Notes: generated by a model from the sequence alone, not told the origin. Counted from the stretch's first letter, positions 7,797 through 18,118 are shown. The stretch: DNA of 64,000 nucleotides from Anaerocolumna sp. MB42-C2 (GCF_030913705.1 NZ_CP133190.1:5171501-5235500), one strand, 5' to 3'. Made by a program: numbers and translations.

Positions 7797-8096
7797 ATGA
7801 CACAGTTTACGGAGGAAGTACTTGTAATCATAAAGAGAATACCTTATGGGAAAGTTATGAGCTACGGACAAGTTGCAAGGTTTGCAGGAAATAATAGAGG
7901 TGCGAGGCAGGTAGTCAGGATACTTCATTCGATGTCTTTGAAGTACAATCTCCCATGGCACCGGATAATTAACTCCAAAGGTAAAATATCAATCACGGAT
8001 ACTAGATATGCGGCTATTCAAAGAGAACTTCTTATAGCGGAAGGAGTGGAAGTATCCGAGGACGGGTACGTAGATATTTCTATATATGGAGTGTGA
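7797..8096 (+). CDS. Alkyltransferase-like protein (ATL, MGMT family without the active cysteine)
   Basis: A 99-residue protein matching the DNA-binding domain of O6-alkylguanine-DNA alkyltransferases: 'IPYGKVMSYGQVARFAGN' then the helix-turn-helix with the arginine finger ('NRGARQVVRIL'). The acceptor motif PCHR is replaced by 'PWHR' (Trp54), which defines ATL proteins. These cannot remove the alkyl group; they bind and flag O6-alkylguanine for nucleotide excision repair. Length is typical of ATLs (about 100). Ribosome site AAGGAGA precedes the ATG. It is followed closely by a DUF2200 gene and may be co-transcribed with it. Confidence 0.9.
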   Translation: MTQFTEEVLVIIKRIPYGKVMSYGQVARFAGNNRGARQVVRILHSMSLKYNLPWHRIINSKGKISITDTRYAAIQRELLIAEGVEVSEDGYVDISIYGV

Positions 8097-8178
8097 ATTC
8101 GATGCTGCAAAGCCAAGCCAGGAAAAGGACAGGCCGTTCTACATTACTATTAATTCAGATGAAAGGAAAGAAAAATTT

Positions 8179-8529
8179 ATGACAAACGATCGTGTATATA
8201 AGATGGAATTTTCGAGAGTATACCCACTGCTTGTTCAAAAGGCAGAACGCAAAGGGCGCACCAGATCCGAGGTTGATGATGTGATTTGCTGGCTGACGGG
8301 GTATAATGAATCAGGTTTGCAGGAGCAAATTGTGAAGAATAACGATTATGAAACTTTTTTTGCCGAAGCTCCCAAGATAAACCCGAACGCTGCCAAAATT
8401 TCAGGTGTGATTTGCGGTCATCGCGTAGAGGAAATAAAAGATCCACTAATGCAGAAGATTAGATGGCTTGATAAACTGGTGGACGAATTGGCAAAAGGTA
8501 AGCCTTTAGAGAAAGTTTTGAGAAGTTGA
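8179..8529 (+). CDS. DUF2200 family protein
   Basis: A 116-residue cytoplasmic protein matching the DUF2200 family: it begins 'TNDRVYKMEFSRVYPLLVQK' and contains 'KAERKGRTRSEVDDVICWLT', the conserved core. The function of the family is not established. The open frame reaches back to 8086, overlapping the preceding gene, but the family's N-terminus begins at ATG 8179, which has a GAAAGGAAAG ribosome site. It lies 82 bases after the alkyltransferase-like gene on the same strand. Confidence 0.85.
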   Translation: MTNDRVYKMEFSRVYPLLVQKAERKGRTRSEVDDVICWLTGYNESGLQEQIVKNNDYETFFAEAPKINPNAAKISGVICGHRVEEIKDPLMQKIRWLDKLVDELAKGKPLEKVLRS

Positions 8530-8630
8530 TCAAATGGATGTACCTGCTTAAGTCTGCGGCATATAAAATAAGATGAAAGGTTTCTCAATACCTATCAAGA
8601 ATACAATAGAGTATTTTGAATAAAATAACC

Positions 8631-9383
8631 ATGAATGATATTAAAATAATTGAAGATTTATCACTTAATGCCTGGCCATCTCATCAAATGGAATTATATG
8701 ATGGATGGATTCTTCGCTTTTCTCATTTTTATACTCATAGAACTAACAGTGTTGAGCAATTTGGCAGCTCCTCCCTCACATGGCGTGAAAAGATACCGCA
8801 TTGTGAGGAAGTATATCGGCGTTGGGGTACTCCGACCATATTTAAAATAAGTCCTCTTGTATCAAAGGATTTCGATTATGTACTGGAAAACCGTAATTAT
8901 GAAATACAGCATACCACATGTGTTATGACACTTAATTTAGAGAACGCTGTTTTGGATGTTTCAACGGATTCAGTTAGCATCAGTCAGTTTATACAGAAAG
9001 AATGGATTGACAGCCTGCTTGTTTTAAACGGAACAACAAATCCTATACACAAGACAATTGTGCCTACCATGTATAATGCTATAGCTAAGGATACTATTTG
9101 TGTCTCAATCCAAAGACAGGGTCATATTATTGGGACAGGTCTTGGTATTCTTGACCGGGATTATATTGGTGTGTATGCTATTAATGTAAGGGAAGATTAC
9201 CGAAAAAAGGGATTGGCACGTTCCCTGTGCACCTGTATCTTAAAGGAAGGAATCAAGAAAGGGGCGAAGAAAGCTTATTTACAAGTGGTGGATGGGAATG
9301 ACCCGGCATATCTGCTATATCAATCCTTAGGTTTTCAAAGTTTGTATACGAATTGGTTCCGAGTAAGTAATGGAATAACCTAA
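8631..9383 (+). CDS. GNAT-family N-acetyltransferase
   Basis: About 250 residues; an acetyl-CoA-dependent acyltransferase of the GNAT fold. The conserved part is C-terminal: a beta strand 'GVYAINVREDYRKKGLARSL' holds the acetyl-CoA pyrophosphate loop (R-K-K-G-L-A), and 'VVDGNDPAYLLYQSLGFQ' is the usual closing motif. The N-terminal half ('AWPSHQMELYDGWILRF') is the type seen in two-lobed GNAT proteins with a degenerate first domain. The start is uncertain: TTG 8616 or ATG 8631; neither has a strong ribosome site. Substrate unknown. The terminator at 9434-9466 lies downstream. Confidence 0.85.
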   Translation: MNDIKIIEDLSLNAWPSHQMELYDGWILRFSHFYTHRTNSVEQFGSSSLTWREKIPHCEEVYRRWGTPTIFKISPLVSKDFDYVLENRNYEIQHTTCVMTLNLENAVLDVSTDSVSISQFIQKEWIDSLLVLNGTTNPIHKTIVPTMYNAIAKDTICVSIQRQGHIIGTGLGILDRDYIGVYAINVREDYRKKGLARSLCTCILKEGIKKGAKKAYLQVVDGNDPAYLLYQSLGFQSLYTNWFRVSNGIT

Positions 9384-9433
9384 ACTGCATACAGTAACCA
9401 AACATAAAAAATTAATAAAAAGACAAAAAAATG

Positions 9434-9466
9434 GCACAATATCATAATATTGTGCTATTTTTTTTT
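9434..9466 (+). terminator. Rho-independent terminator before the glucan synthase
   Basis: GCACAATAT, loop CATA, ATATTGTGC, then a run of ten T after one A. Its position inside the apparent 5' end of the next long frame argues that the synthase starts further downstream, at 9540. Confidence 0.85.
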
Positions 9467-9539
9467 GAAAAACAGACAAACTATCTTTGATAAGATGCCA
9501 TCGTGTCTGAAGAATTTCTTAAATAAGGAGGAGCTTCAA

Positions 9540-12500
9540 TTGCTGAGCTTTTTGGAAGGAATTAATTTTTATATAAATTCACCGTTTTTGCTGGTTATTT
9601 TATTGATACTGATTGCATTAATCTGTTTTGTTCTATTAATGTTGTATTATCGGTTTAACCATTTGGGAAAGAAAGTACATTTTCAGGTCTGTTCACCGGG
9701 GGATGGAGAGAAACCGGGACCGGACGAATGGGAGAAGCAGATGCTTGATTTGGCAGAAAGTCATAGTCAGGTCAGATTGGTTGGATACAGCTTTGTTCTT
9801 AATGATTATAATCAGGCAGCCTACAAAAAACTTAATAAAATCAGAGACAGCATCTCTGCCTTATCTACTGATATTATTTCTCTGATTCCGGCAGCACGCT
9901 GGCTTTTTGACAATTTCCAGATGATGTACCGGGAAATAAAAAAAGATCGTACCTCGGGAACGAGTTATGCTGTATTACCGATTCTGACCGGTAAGGAATA
10001 CCGTAACTTTCCGCGAATTTATGTTGTGGCCAAGAAGATGGTGGCACTTTCGGGCGGACATTTAAGTGAAGAAAATATTTCTGTCATGTTAACGGCTTAT
10101 CAGCAGAAGATACCTCTTACGGACAAGGAGATCTGGGTTTTGCCGGAAATGCTGGGTTTTTGCCTGCTTGAAGAGATCATTGTAATTGCCGATGAAATAC
10201 TTCATATGATTGATGTGAAGTCCAAGGCAGAAAAGTTTTTGAGGGAAAAATTTAATGATAAACAGGATACGACCGATATATCGGAGCTTCTTTGTGAGAT
10301 CGAAGAGAACCATAGGCTGAACTATTCTTTCCATGCCCATGTAATATACCTGTTGAAAAATATGTCTTTTGATGAGACTTCCATTCAAAAATACCTGGAA
10401 TATCATTTTACTTCTCAGGAAAGACAGGTGAAAGCCACTGGTATATTCCTTGAGGAAGGAAAGATTGAATCCTTTCTTGAGACAAATATCCGGACTTTAA
10501 TTGTAAGTCTGAGGGATATCAATGAAGTGGATGAAGAAAAATTCTTTGAGAAATATTCCTGCCTGGAGAAGATATTATCACAGGATCCGGATGGAGTTTA
10601 TTCAAAGATGGATTTGGAAGCCAGAGGAATGTACAGGGGGATTATCGTTAAATTATCTCTCCGCTATAAACTGAAGGAAGAAAAGATAGCAAAAGATTGC
10701 CTGGAACTGGCACTTAAGGGCAGAGAGGATCTTCACTGTTCTCATCATGTAGGAGCCTATCTTTTGGGTAAGGGTTATCCGATTCTGAAAGCAAAAGTGT
10801 TAGGAAAACCGATTCCTGAAAATATTAAGAAAAAGAAAAATGTAAAAGGATTTCTCTATTTCCTTTTTATGTTCCTTATACTATTGGGACTAAATGCCTG
10901 CCTGCTCTATGGATTCAAAACCTTGGGAGGTTTGTATGGTACCAGCCGTCATTTCATTACCCTTCTGGTGGTCATGCCGTTGTCACTTGGCATTTCCATC
11001 GAGATTACAAATTTTATATTTACCAGAAGAATTATGGTTAAGAAGATTCCCTCCCTGAATTATCTGAAAGAGATACCAAAAGAAGCCAGAACCTTTGTGG
11101 TCATGCCGGTTATTGTCTCCTCGAAAAAACAGGGACTGGAGTATATGGACCGTCTTCAAAAGCATTATCTTGCAAATCGGCAGCCAAACCTTTACTTTGC
11201 TTTGCTGGTTGATTTTGAGGATTCTGCAGAACAATTTCTCCCGAAAGATAAGGAGATAGAGAGTGCCCTTGCTGCACGTATGAAAGAATTGAATGAACTC
11301 TATCCGTCGGAACATCAGCGCTTCGCTCTGTTCTTCCGCTGCCGTAAATGGAATAAGGCTGAGAACTGTTATATGGGGTGGGAGCGTAAAAGAGGAAAAT
11401 TAGAAGAATTTAACAACCTGTTAAATGGGGTAGAAAAGGAGAATACCACCTTTTCTTCCATTTATAGCAGCAAAGAGCTTCTTACCACCTTTCGATATGT
11501 AATTACACTTGATGCGGATACAAATCTGATCCGTGACAATGCCGCGAAACTGGTTGGACTGATTGACCATCCTCTAAATAAGCCAATCCTGGATCTCTCA
11601 GGCAGGAAAGTGACGGAAGGTTATGTTATCATTCAGCCTGCGGTCAGAAATCATATCGTAGATAAGAATGGCAGCAGGTTTACTAAAATCTTCGGAGGAG
11701 AATCGGGCCTTGCCCACTATGGAACCGTGATATCCGATATCTACCAGGATATTTTTGGAGAAGCTATCTATACAGGGAAGGGCATCTATGATATTAAAGC
11801 TTTTCATAAAGTACTTCATAATAAGGTACCGGAAAACCGGATTCTCAGTCATGACCTTTTTGAGAGCTGTTATGCACGTACGGCCTTTTCCAGTACAGCT
11901 AAGATTATGGATAATTTTCCTAACAGCGTTTTATCTTTTACCAAAAGAGAACATCGATGGCTGCGCGGAGACTGGCAGCTTCTGCCCTGGTTGTTTATGA
12001 AGAAAACTCTGGACGGTAAAAGACTTGGGGCCTTATCAAAATGGAAGATTTTTGACAATCTGAGAAGGAGCCTGGTCCCTCTTAGTAAGACATTGTTTGT
12101 TTTGCTGAATCTGGTCTGGATGCCAAAGGCATATTACCTTTGGTTACCTTTCGTTTTCTTTAATGATATATTTACCCTGGTTATTATGTTGGTTGCAGTG
12201 ATTACCCAGAAGATCATAAGGCCGAAGCTTGCCCTCGTTTATAAAGGTTTTTTGGAAGAACTTGGTACGATGCTTAATAGAGCATTCCTGGAGTTTACCA
12301 TCACTCCTTACCGTGCTTATGTTGCATCGGATGCAATTGTTAGAACCCTGTATCGGGTCTTTATCAGCAAAAGAAATCTGCTTCGTTGGAATACAGCGGA
12401 AGCAGTGGATGCCTCCATTATTAATTCAAGAAAAGGATATTTCTTAACTATGTGGAGCTCTCTGCTTCCTGCTTTAGCACTTGCAATAGTTTTAATGACT

Positions 12501-15500
12501 GGACGTTTGACACCGGCTGGAATCATTTTCGCTGCAATCATAATTGCCGACTGGTGCTTAGCCTTTGAAATCGCATATCGGATCAGCCAGCCGGATAAGA
12601 AGCTTCATCTGAGAGATAAAGTACAAGACAGTGAGATGCTTTTAGATACTGCCCGCAGAACCTGGCAGTTTTTTAAGGAGCTTTCAACTAAGAAAAATAA
12701 TTGGCTTTGCCCGGATAATTACCAGATAGGGATAGCTCCAAAAATCAGTGATAAAACATCGCCAACCAATATCGGACTCCAGTTTCTGGCAATTCTATCA
12801 GCCAGGGATTTTGGATTTGAAACTCTGAGCACTACGGTTGAATCCGTAGAAAACCTCATGGTAACGGTTCAGAATATGCTGAAATGGAAAGGGCATCTCT
12901 ATAACTGGTATCATATTAAAACTCTGGAGGTACTTAATCCTGCTTATATATCAACCGTAGACAGCGGTAATTTCCTGGGACATTTGGTTGCCTTGAAAAA
13001 CGGTCTTTTAGAGCAGATAGACAAACCGGTTTATACGGAGAATCTACTGTCTGAACTTCGTATTGCATTAATAAACAGCAATAAGGAAATTGAATTAAGA
13101 ACAGGTACGTCCTCGGGAAATGTGCTTAGGGCAGAGTATCATAAGCTAGGTGAGGTGATAGAAGATATAGCGGAAATCTGGGAAAATTTAAACGAGAGGG
13201 AGCTAAAACCCTCCAAAGATTACCGCTATACCAAACAGTTGATGAACCACATTGACAGTATTGTAAATGAAATCTCAGCTTTAAAACTTAAGGAAGTGGA
13301 ATTATCTTCTCATCCTACGCTTAGCAGCATTGCAGCAGAGGATAATAAATATGCTAATAACATGATTAATCGAATTCGGGCACTCAGTAATAAAATAGAC
13401 AGTATTTTAGAAAACGTTGATTTTCGTTTCTTATTTAACGATAAAAGAATGTTGTTTCATATCGGATATCATGTATCCTCCCATATGCTGGATGATGGGT
13501 GTTATGACCTGATGGCGTCTGAATCGGCACTTACAAGCCTGCTTGCAATAGCCATGGGAGAAGTACCGCTAAAGCACTGGTATAAGTTAGGAAGACCGCT
13601 GACTATTGTAGGCGGCATTCCGTGTTTTGTTTCCTGGAGCGGTACAATGTTTGAATTCCTGATGCCTAATCTGGTATTCAAAGAATATGAGGGTTCTGTT
13701 TTCGCTTTGACCTCCAGGGCAGCGGTACTCCAGCATATGAAGTACGCAAAGGAAGCGGAGATACCTTGGGGTATATCTGAATCTCAGTATTATCGTTTTG
13801 ACTTAAACTCAAATTATCAATATAAAGCTTTTGGTGTACCAAAGATAAGACTTCAGCCGGTCCGCAAGAATTCTCTGGTGGTTGCTCCCTACGCAACCAT
13901 ACTGGCACTGGATATCGCGGAAGAGGAATGTATAACGAATTTAAAGCTGCTTAAGAAATTAGGAGCCTACGGTGATTATGGTTTTTATGAATCGATTGAT
14001 TTTAATTTACCGAATTCAGTGGATCTGACACCTTATTGTATTGTGAAATCCTATATGGCACATCATCAGGGAATGAATCTGGCTGCAATTAATAACTATC
14101 TGCATGAGGGTATCCTTCGGGAGAGATTTCATAGGGAGATGATGATAAAGGCTACAGAAGTTTTGCTGGAAGAAAAACGTCAGTCCCATTTGATTTCCAT
14201 TGCTAAACGTGGTTATACAATAAAAATCGGTAAACCTCTTTTTAAGGAAGATATTTACAGTAATCGATATGTGAGCAGTCCGGGTTTGAATCCGCCTGTT
14301 GTAAATTACCTGTCCAACGGTAAGTATTCACTTATGATAACTTCCGATGGAGACGGCTTCAGTAAGTATGAGGACAGGATGCTTTACCGTTTTCGGCAGG
14401 ATATTTACGCGAATACGGGTAATTATATTTATATCAAGGATATGAAGCAGGGTAAAGTATGGAGTACCACTTATCAGCCGACGAAAACAGAACCGGAGGA
14501 TTACCAGGTGGTATTCTGTCCCCATAAGTCGGAATTCAAACGCAGAGATGGGGATATCTCATCACACATGGTCGTCAGCCTGGATGCGGATCATAATTTT
14601 GAAATTCGAAAGGTTTCACTAACGAATCACGGGAAAGAGGAAAAACAGCTGGAAATAACCAGTTATCTGGAGGTGGTGGACGACAGTTATCAGGCGGAGT
14701 TAAGCCATCCCGCATTCAATAAACTCTTTCTTGAAAGTGAATATCTGAAAGAACAGGAAATATTCCTTACTAAAAGACGCCGGAAGAAAGAGTCGGATAA
14801 TCCTTATCTTATGCATATGATAAGAACAGGAATAAAGTTATGCAAAAAAATTGAATACGAAAATGACAGAAAACGATTCATCGGAAGGAACAATACCCTG
14901 GAGAATCCGGATTCTGTTGTTAACAGTATAACCTTTTTTAATAATTCGGGCTTTTGCAATGATCCGATTATGAGCTTACGGGCGCAGTTTTTCTTAGAGC
15001 CGGGTGAGACAGCAACTATATCTTTCATTACCGGAGTGTGTGACAGTAAGGAAGAAGCAATAAAAATCGGAGGAGAATTGAATGTTAGTTACCGGATTGA
15101 CGATGTCCTGGAGAAATTCAGGCTTCAAACAAATCTGGAGCTAAAATATCTGGAAATTACGAAACCTCAATTAAACGCTTTTCAGGATCTGATCAGTCCG
15201 ATCTTTTACGTTTCGGGTATATACCGTGGCCCGAATGAAAATATAAGGCGAAACTTTAAGGATCAGAGCTTTTTGTGGAAATTCGGTGTATCAGGCGATA
15301 ATCCCATTCTGCTCTTAGTGGTTCGGTCCATTGAAGAAGAGAGGATTGTGAAAGATGTATTAAAGGCTTATGAATATCTAAGAATCAACCGCGTTATGAC
15401 GGATTTGATTATTCTGATTGATTCCAAACATGGTTATCTGCAGGAGGTTGATGATTTAATCAATGATATAACAAGTACTCTTCGGATTTATGATTCCGGA

Positions 15501-15644
15501 AGTGAGAAGCCAAGCTTTTTTACATTGCATACGTATGACATGATACCGGCAGAAATTGATTTGCTTTATACGGTGGCGCGGGTCGTTTTTTCAGAGAAAA
15601 CAGGTATTTATTTTAATGATTTAAAAGAAAATCAGTATGAATAG
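9540..15644 (+). CDS. Cyclic beta-1,2-glucan synthase, glycosyltransferase and cyclisation part (split gene, first half)
   Basis: About 2034 residues, starting at TTG 9540 after an AAGGAGGAG site; the open frame reaches back to 9450 only through a terminator. Family knowledge: these membrane enzymes polymerise glucose from UDP-glucose into beta-1,2-glucan and close it into rings. Seen: an N-terminal membrane helix (about 15-40), more near 435-500, a GT84-type catalytic domain with 'VITLDADTN' (about 656) and 'KREHRWLRGDWQLLPW' (about 803), membrane helices near 850-905 and 955-1010, a glycoamylase-like middle domain of the type recently classed GH189 (about 1060-1540; 'DGCYDLMASESALTSLLAIA', 'KSYMAHHQGMNLAAINNYLH') and a GH94-type supersandwich (about 1590-2034). 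The usual C-terminal GH94 catalytic domain is missing and is encoded by the next gene. Confidence 0.88.
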   Translation: MLSFLEGINFYINSPFLLVILLILIALICFVLLMLYYRFNHLGKKVHFQVCSPGDGEKPGPDEWEKQMLDLAESHSQVRLVGYSFVLNDYNQAAYKKLNKIRDSISALSTDIISLIPAARWLFDNFQMMYREIKKDRTSGTSYAVLPILTGKEYRNFPRIYVVAKKMVALSGGHLSEENISVMLTAYQQKIPLTDKEIWVLPEMLGFCLLEEIIVIADEILHMIDVKSKAEKFLREKFNDKQDTTDISELLCEIEENHRLNYSFHAHVIYLLKNMSFDETSIQKYLEYHFTSQERQVKATGIFLEEGKIESFLETNIRTLIVSLRDINEVDEEKFFEKYSCLEKILSQDPDGVYSKMDLEARGMYRGIIVKLSLRYKLKEEKIAKDCLELALKGREDLHCSHHVGAYLLGKGYPILKAKVLGKPIPENIKKKKNVKGFLYFLFMFLILLGLNACLLYGFKTLGGLYGTSRHFITLLVVMPLSLGISIEITNFIFTRRIMVKKIPSLNYLKEIPKEARTFVVMPVIVSSKKQGLEYMDRLQKHYLANRQPNLYFALLVDFEDSAEQFLPKDKEIESALAARMKELNELYPSEHQRFALFFRCRKWNKAENCYMGWERKRGKLEEFNNLLNGVEKENTTFSSIYSSKELLTTFRYVITLDADTNLIRDNAAKLVGLIDHPLNKPILDLSGRKVTEGYVIIQPAVRNHIVDKNGSRFTKIFGGESGLAHYGTVISDIYQDIFGEAIYTGKGIYDIKAFHKVLHNKVPENRILSHDLFESCYARTAFSSTAKIMDNFPNSVLSFTKREHRWLRGDWQLLPWLFMKKTLDGKRLGALSKWKIFDNLRRSLVPLSKTLFVLLNLVWMPKAYYLWLPFVFFNDIFTLVIMLVAVITQKIIRPKLALVYKGFLEELGTMLNRAFLEFTITPYRAYVASDAIVRTLYRVFISKRNLLRWNTAEAVDASIINSRKGYFLTMWSSLLPALALAIVLMTGRLTPAGIIFAAIIIADWCLAFEIAYRISQPDKKLHLRDKVQDSEMLLDTARRTWQFFKELSTKKNNWLCPDNYQIGIAPKISDKTSPTNIGLQFLAILSARDFGFETLSTTVESVENLMVTVQNMLKWKGHLYNWYHIKTLEVLNPAYISTVDSGNFLGHLVALKNGLLEQIDKPVYTENLLSELRIALINSNKEIELRTGTSSGNVLRAEYHKLGEVIEDIAEIWENLNERELKPSKDYRYTKQLMNHIDSIVNEISALKLKEVELSSHPTLSSIAAEDNKYANNMINRIRALSNKIDSILENVDFRFLFNDKRMLFHIGYHVSSHMLDDGCYDLMASESALTSLLAIAMGEVPLKHWYKLGRPLTIVGGIPCFVSWSGTMFEFLMPNLVFKEYEGSVFALTSRAAVLQHMKYAKEAEIPWGISESQYYRFDLNSNYQYKAFGVPKIRLQPVRKNSLVVAPYATILALDIAEEECITNLKLLKKLGAYGDYGFYESIDFNLPNSVDLTPYCIVKSYMAHHQGMNLAAINNYLHEGILRERFHREMMIKATEVLLEEKRQSHLISIAKRGYTIKIGKPLFKEDIYSNRYVSSPGLNPPVVNYLSNGKYSLMITSDGDGFSKYEDRMLYRFRQDIYANTGNYIYIKDMKQGKVWSTTYQPTKTEPEDYQVVFCPHKSEFKRRDGDISSHMVVSLDADHNFEIRKVSLTNHGKEEKQLEITSYLEVVDDSYQAELSHPAFNKLFLESEYLKEQEIFLTKRRRKKESDNPYLMHMIRTGIKLCKKIEYENDRKRFIGRNNTLENPDSVVNSITFFNNSGFCNDPIMSLRAQFFLEPGETATISFITGVCDSKEEAIKIGGELNVSYRIDDVLEKFRLQTNLELKYLEITKPQLNAFQDLISPIFYVSGIYRGPNENIRRNFKDQSFLWKFGVSGDNPILLLVVRSIEEERIVKDVLKAYEYLRINRVMTDLIILIDSKHGYLQEVDDLINDITSTLRIYDSGSEKPSFFTLHTYDMIPAEIDLLYTVARVVFSEKTGIYFNDLKENQYE

Positions 15645-15673
15645 GAGCTATTAGGTTTAAGGAGGAAGAGGCT

Positions 15674-18106
15674 TTGGACACAGTGTATACGCCAACAACA
15701 CAGGAGAAAGAAACAGAGAATTATGAATTTTTTAACGGTTTCGGGGCATTTGTCTGTGACGGCAGAGAATATGAGATTCTGCTGGAGGGTAATAACAGAC
15801 CTCCGGCACCCTGGATTAATGTTGTATCGAATAAGAGTTTTGGATTTCAAATATCGGAATCAGGTGCGGGTTTTACCTGGAGTATCAACAGCAGGGAGAA
15901 TAAGCTTACGACCTGGTCCAATGATCCCGTAAGTGACAGAGCCTCCGAAGCAATCTATATTCTGGATGAAATAACCGGTGAGGTAATGACTCCAATGTCT
16001 CTTGGCAGATCGGACAGAGGTATTTACAGGGTAAGACACGGGTTCGGATATAGCAGATTCCTGCATGAGGAAGGACTTCTGGATCAGGAACTGACAGTAT
16101 TTACGCCTCTGGATGAGTCCTTAAAGCTATGGAGTCTTAAACTGACAAACAATTCGGATAAAGTAAAATATTTGAGCCTGACCTATTACGTGGAATGGGT
16201 TCTGGGTACCCAGAGGGAGCAAACAAATCCCTATATCCTGACTTCCTATGATAATGAACATGAGTATTTATATGCAAAAAACATCTATACCCTGAATTTT
16301 AGGAACACTTATTCCTATCTCTTCTCCAGTGAGATGATCGTGGGTTATACCGGTGACCGACAAGAGTTTCTTGGGCGTAAGGGCAGTGTTCTGGAACCGC
16401 GGGGAGCGGAAGTCAAGCTATCCTGCAATACAGGAGTGTGTTATGATTCCTGCGGAGCAATTCAGGTATCCGTAGCAATTCAACCGCGGGAATGTAAAAC
16501 GGTGTTATTCGGACTCGGACAGAGCAGCAGTCTCAGCGAGATATACAAAATCAGAAATAAGTACAGGGATGTGACCGCCGCCGGGAATGAATTTGACAAG
16601 GTGAAAGCTTATTGGGACAGGTTATTAGGGACAGTTTTAGTTAAAACGAAAGACAGGGCAATCGATATTCTGGTCAACGGCTGGCTGCTCTATCAGACGG
16701 TATCCTGCCGTATTAATGCAAGAGCTGGTTTTTATCAGTGTGGAGGGGCTTATGGATACCGGGACCAGCTTCAGGATACGCTTTCGTTGCTTCTGGCAGA
16801 TCCGGCTATACTGCGTAATCAAATTTTAATTGCCTGCAGCAGGCAGTTTGAGGAAGGAGATGTTCAGCATTGGTGGCATCCTCCCATGGGTGTGGGGGTA
16901 AGAACGAGAATTACTGACGATTTATTGTGGCTTCCCTATTGTACCGCCGCTTATATCAGAAGTACCGGAGATGCCGGAGTTTTAAAAGAGTCAGTACAGT
17001 ATATCAAAGGTCCGGTGCTTACGGAGGATCAGCATGATGTCATGTTTACCCCGGAAGTATCTGAACGTTCCGAAAGTGTTTATGAGCATTGCAAAAAAAC
17101 CATCGACCGGACTAGCTTTGGAGAACACGGACTTCCTCTCATGGGGGGAGGTGACTGGAATGACGGTATGAATGAGGTTGGAATACTGGGAAAAGGAGAG
17201 AGTGTCTGGCTGGCATGGTTTTTCTATACCGTCTTGGGTGACTTTATTCCTTTATGCCATCAGGAGGGTGATACAGCTTATGCTCAGGAACTGGAGGAGA
17301 AAAGGAAAATACTTCTCCAAAACATTGAAGAAAATGCCTGGGATGGGGAGTGGTATCTTCGTGCCTTTTATGATGACGGTTCAAAGCTTGGTTCAAAGGA
17401 AAACGATGAATGCAAGATAGATTCCATCAGCCAGTCCTGGAGTGTAATATCAAAAGGTGGAAAAAAGGAACGGGCACAAGCAGCAATGCAATCGGCATGG
17501 CGTTACCTGGTTAGAGAGGAGGAAGCCCTTTCCTTACTATTGGCACCTCCCTTTAATAAGACGATTAGAAATCCGGGTTATATTAAAAATTACATTCCAG
17601 GAATCCGGGAAAACGGAGGCCAGTATACTCATGCGGCAGTCTGGCTGGCGATTGCTACATCCATGTTGAAAGATTATAACATGGCCGGTACTCTGTTTAC
17701 CATACTTAATCCGATTAATATTACCAGGAATAAAAAAGATGCCCTTAGGTACGAGAAAGAACCCTATGTAATGACGGCAGATATATCTCTTTGCCCACCC
17801 TATACCGGCAGAGGCGGCTGGAGTTGGTATACCGGTTCTGCCGGCTGGATGTATCAGGGACTGTTAAACTGGTTTCTGGGAATTCGGAAAGAGGGGAATG
17901 AGCTGGTTATAGATCCGGCCACACCATCAAGTTTCGGTGATTTTTCCATCGAATATAAATATGGAAGTTCTCTTTATGAAATCAGGATTGTGAACAGAAG
18001 CAAGGGAAGTCTTACAACGGAGGCAATCACTGTAGATGACAGAGTAATTAAAGGAAATAGAGTTTTATTGGCAGATGACGGGAAAAAGCATCTGATTATC
18101 GTATAG
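15674..18106 (+). CDS. GH94 phosphorylase-like protein (split second half of the cyclic glucan synthase)
   Basis: An 810-residue GH94 protein. An N-terminal supersandwich ('NGFGAFVCDGREYEI', about 16-280) is followed by an (alpha/alpha)6 barrel with 'GYRDQLQDTLSLLL', 'QHWWHPPMGVGVRTRITDDL' and 'GGGDWNDGMNEVG' (about 490-502); the Asp of the GDWND motif is the proposed general acid of GH94. It begins with TTG after AAGGAGGA, 29 bases behind the synthase, so the two are co-translated. In known cyclic glucan synthases this domain is the C-terminus of one chain of about 2,870 residues; 2034 plus 810 nearly equals that. Alternatively it is a free beta-1,2-oligoglucan phosphorylase recycling glucan in the cytoplasm. 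No signal peptide. Confidence 0.88.
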   Translation: MDTVYTPTTQEKETENYEFFNGFGAFVCDGREYEILLEGNNRPPAPWINVVSNKSFGFQISESGAGFTWSINSRENKLTTWSNDPVSDRASEAIYILDEITGEVMTPMSLGRSDRGIYRVRHGFGYSRFLHEEGLLDQELTVFTPLDESLKLWSLKLTNNSDKVKYLSLTYYVEWVLGTQREQTNPYILTSYDNEHEYLYAKNIYTLNFRNTYSYLFSSEMIVGYTGDRQEFLGRKGSVLEPRGAEVKLSCNTGVCYDSCGAIQVSVAIQPRECKTVLFGLGQSSSLSEIYKIRNKYRDVTAAGNEFDKVKAYWDRLLGTVLVKTKDRAIDILVNGWLLYQTVSCRINARAGFYQCGGAYGYRDQLQDTLSLLLADPAILRNQILIACSRQFEEGDVQHWWHPPMGVGVRTRITDDLLWLPYCTAAYIRSTGDAGVLKESVQYIKGPVLTEDQHDVMFTPEVSERSESVYEHCKKTIDRTSFGEHGLPLMGGGDWNDGMNEVGILGKGESVWLAWFFYTVLGDFIPLCHQEGDTAYAQELEEKRKILLQNIEENAWDGEWYLRAFYDDGSKLGSKENDECKIDSISQSWSVISKGGKKERAQAAMQSAWRYLVREEEALSLLLAPPFNKTIRNPGYIKNYIPGIRENGGQYTHAAVWLAIATSMLKDYNMAGTLFTILNPINITRNKKDALRYEKEPYVMTADISLCPPYTGRGGWSWYTGSAGWMYQGLLNWFLGIRKEGNELVIDPATPSSFGDFSIEYKYGSSLYEIRIVNRSKGSLTTEAITVDDRVIKGNRVLLADDGKKHLIIV

Positions 18107-18118
18107 TTATTCTTTATT

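Noticed and set aside
8086..8178. N-terminal extension of the DUF2200 protein
   Set aside because: It overlaps the alkyltransferase-like gene, lacks a ribosome site and is not part of the DUF2200 family; ATG 8179 is better supported.
9450..9539. TTG start at 9450 for the glucan synthase
   Set aside because: The first 30 codons lie in and just after a strong terminator hairpin, with no ribosome site. TTG 9540 has AAGGAGGAG at the right distance and is followed directly by the first membrane helix.
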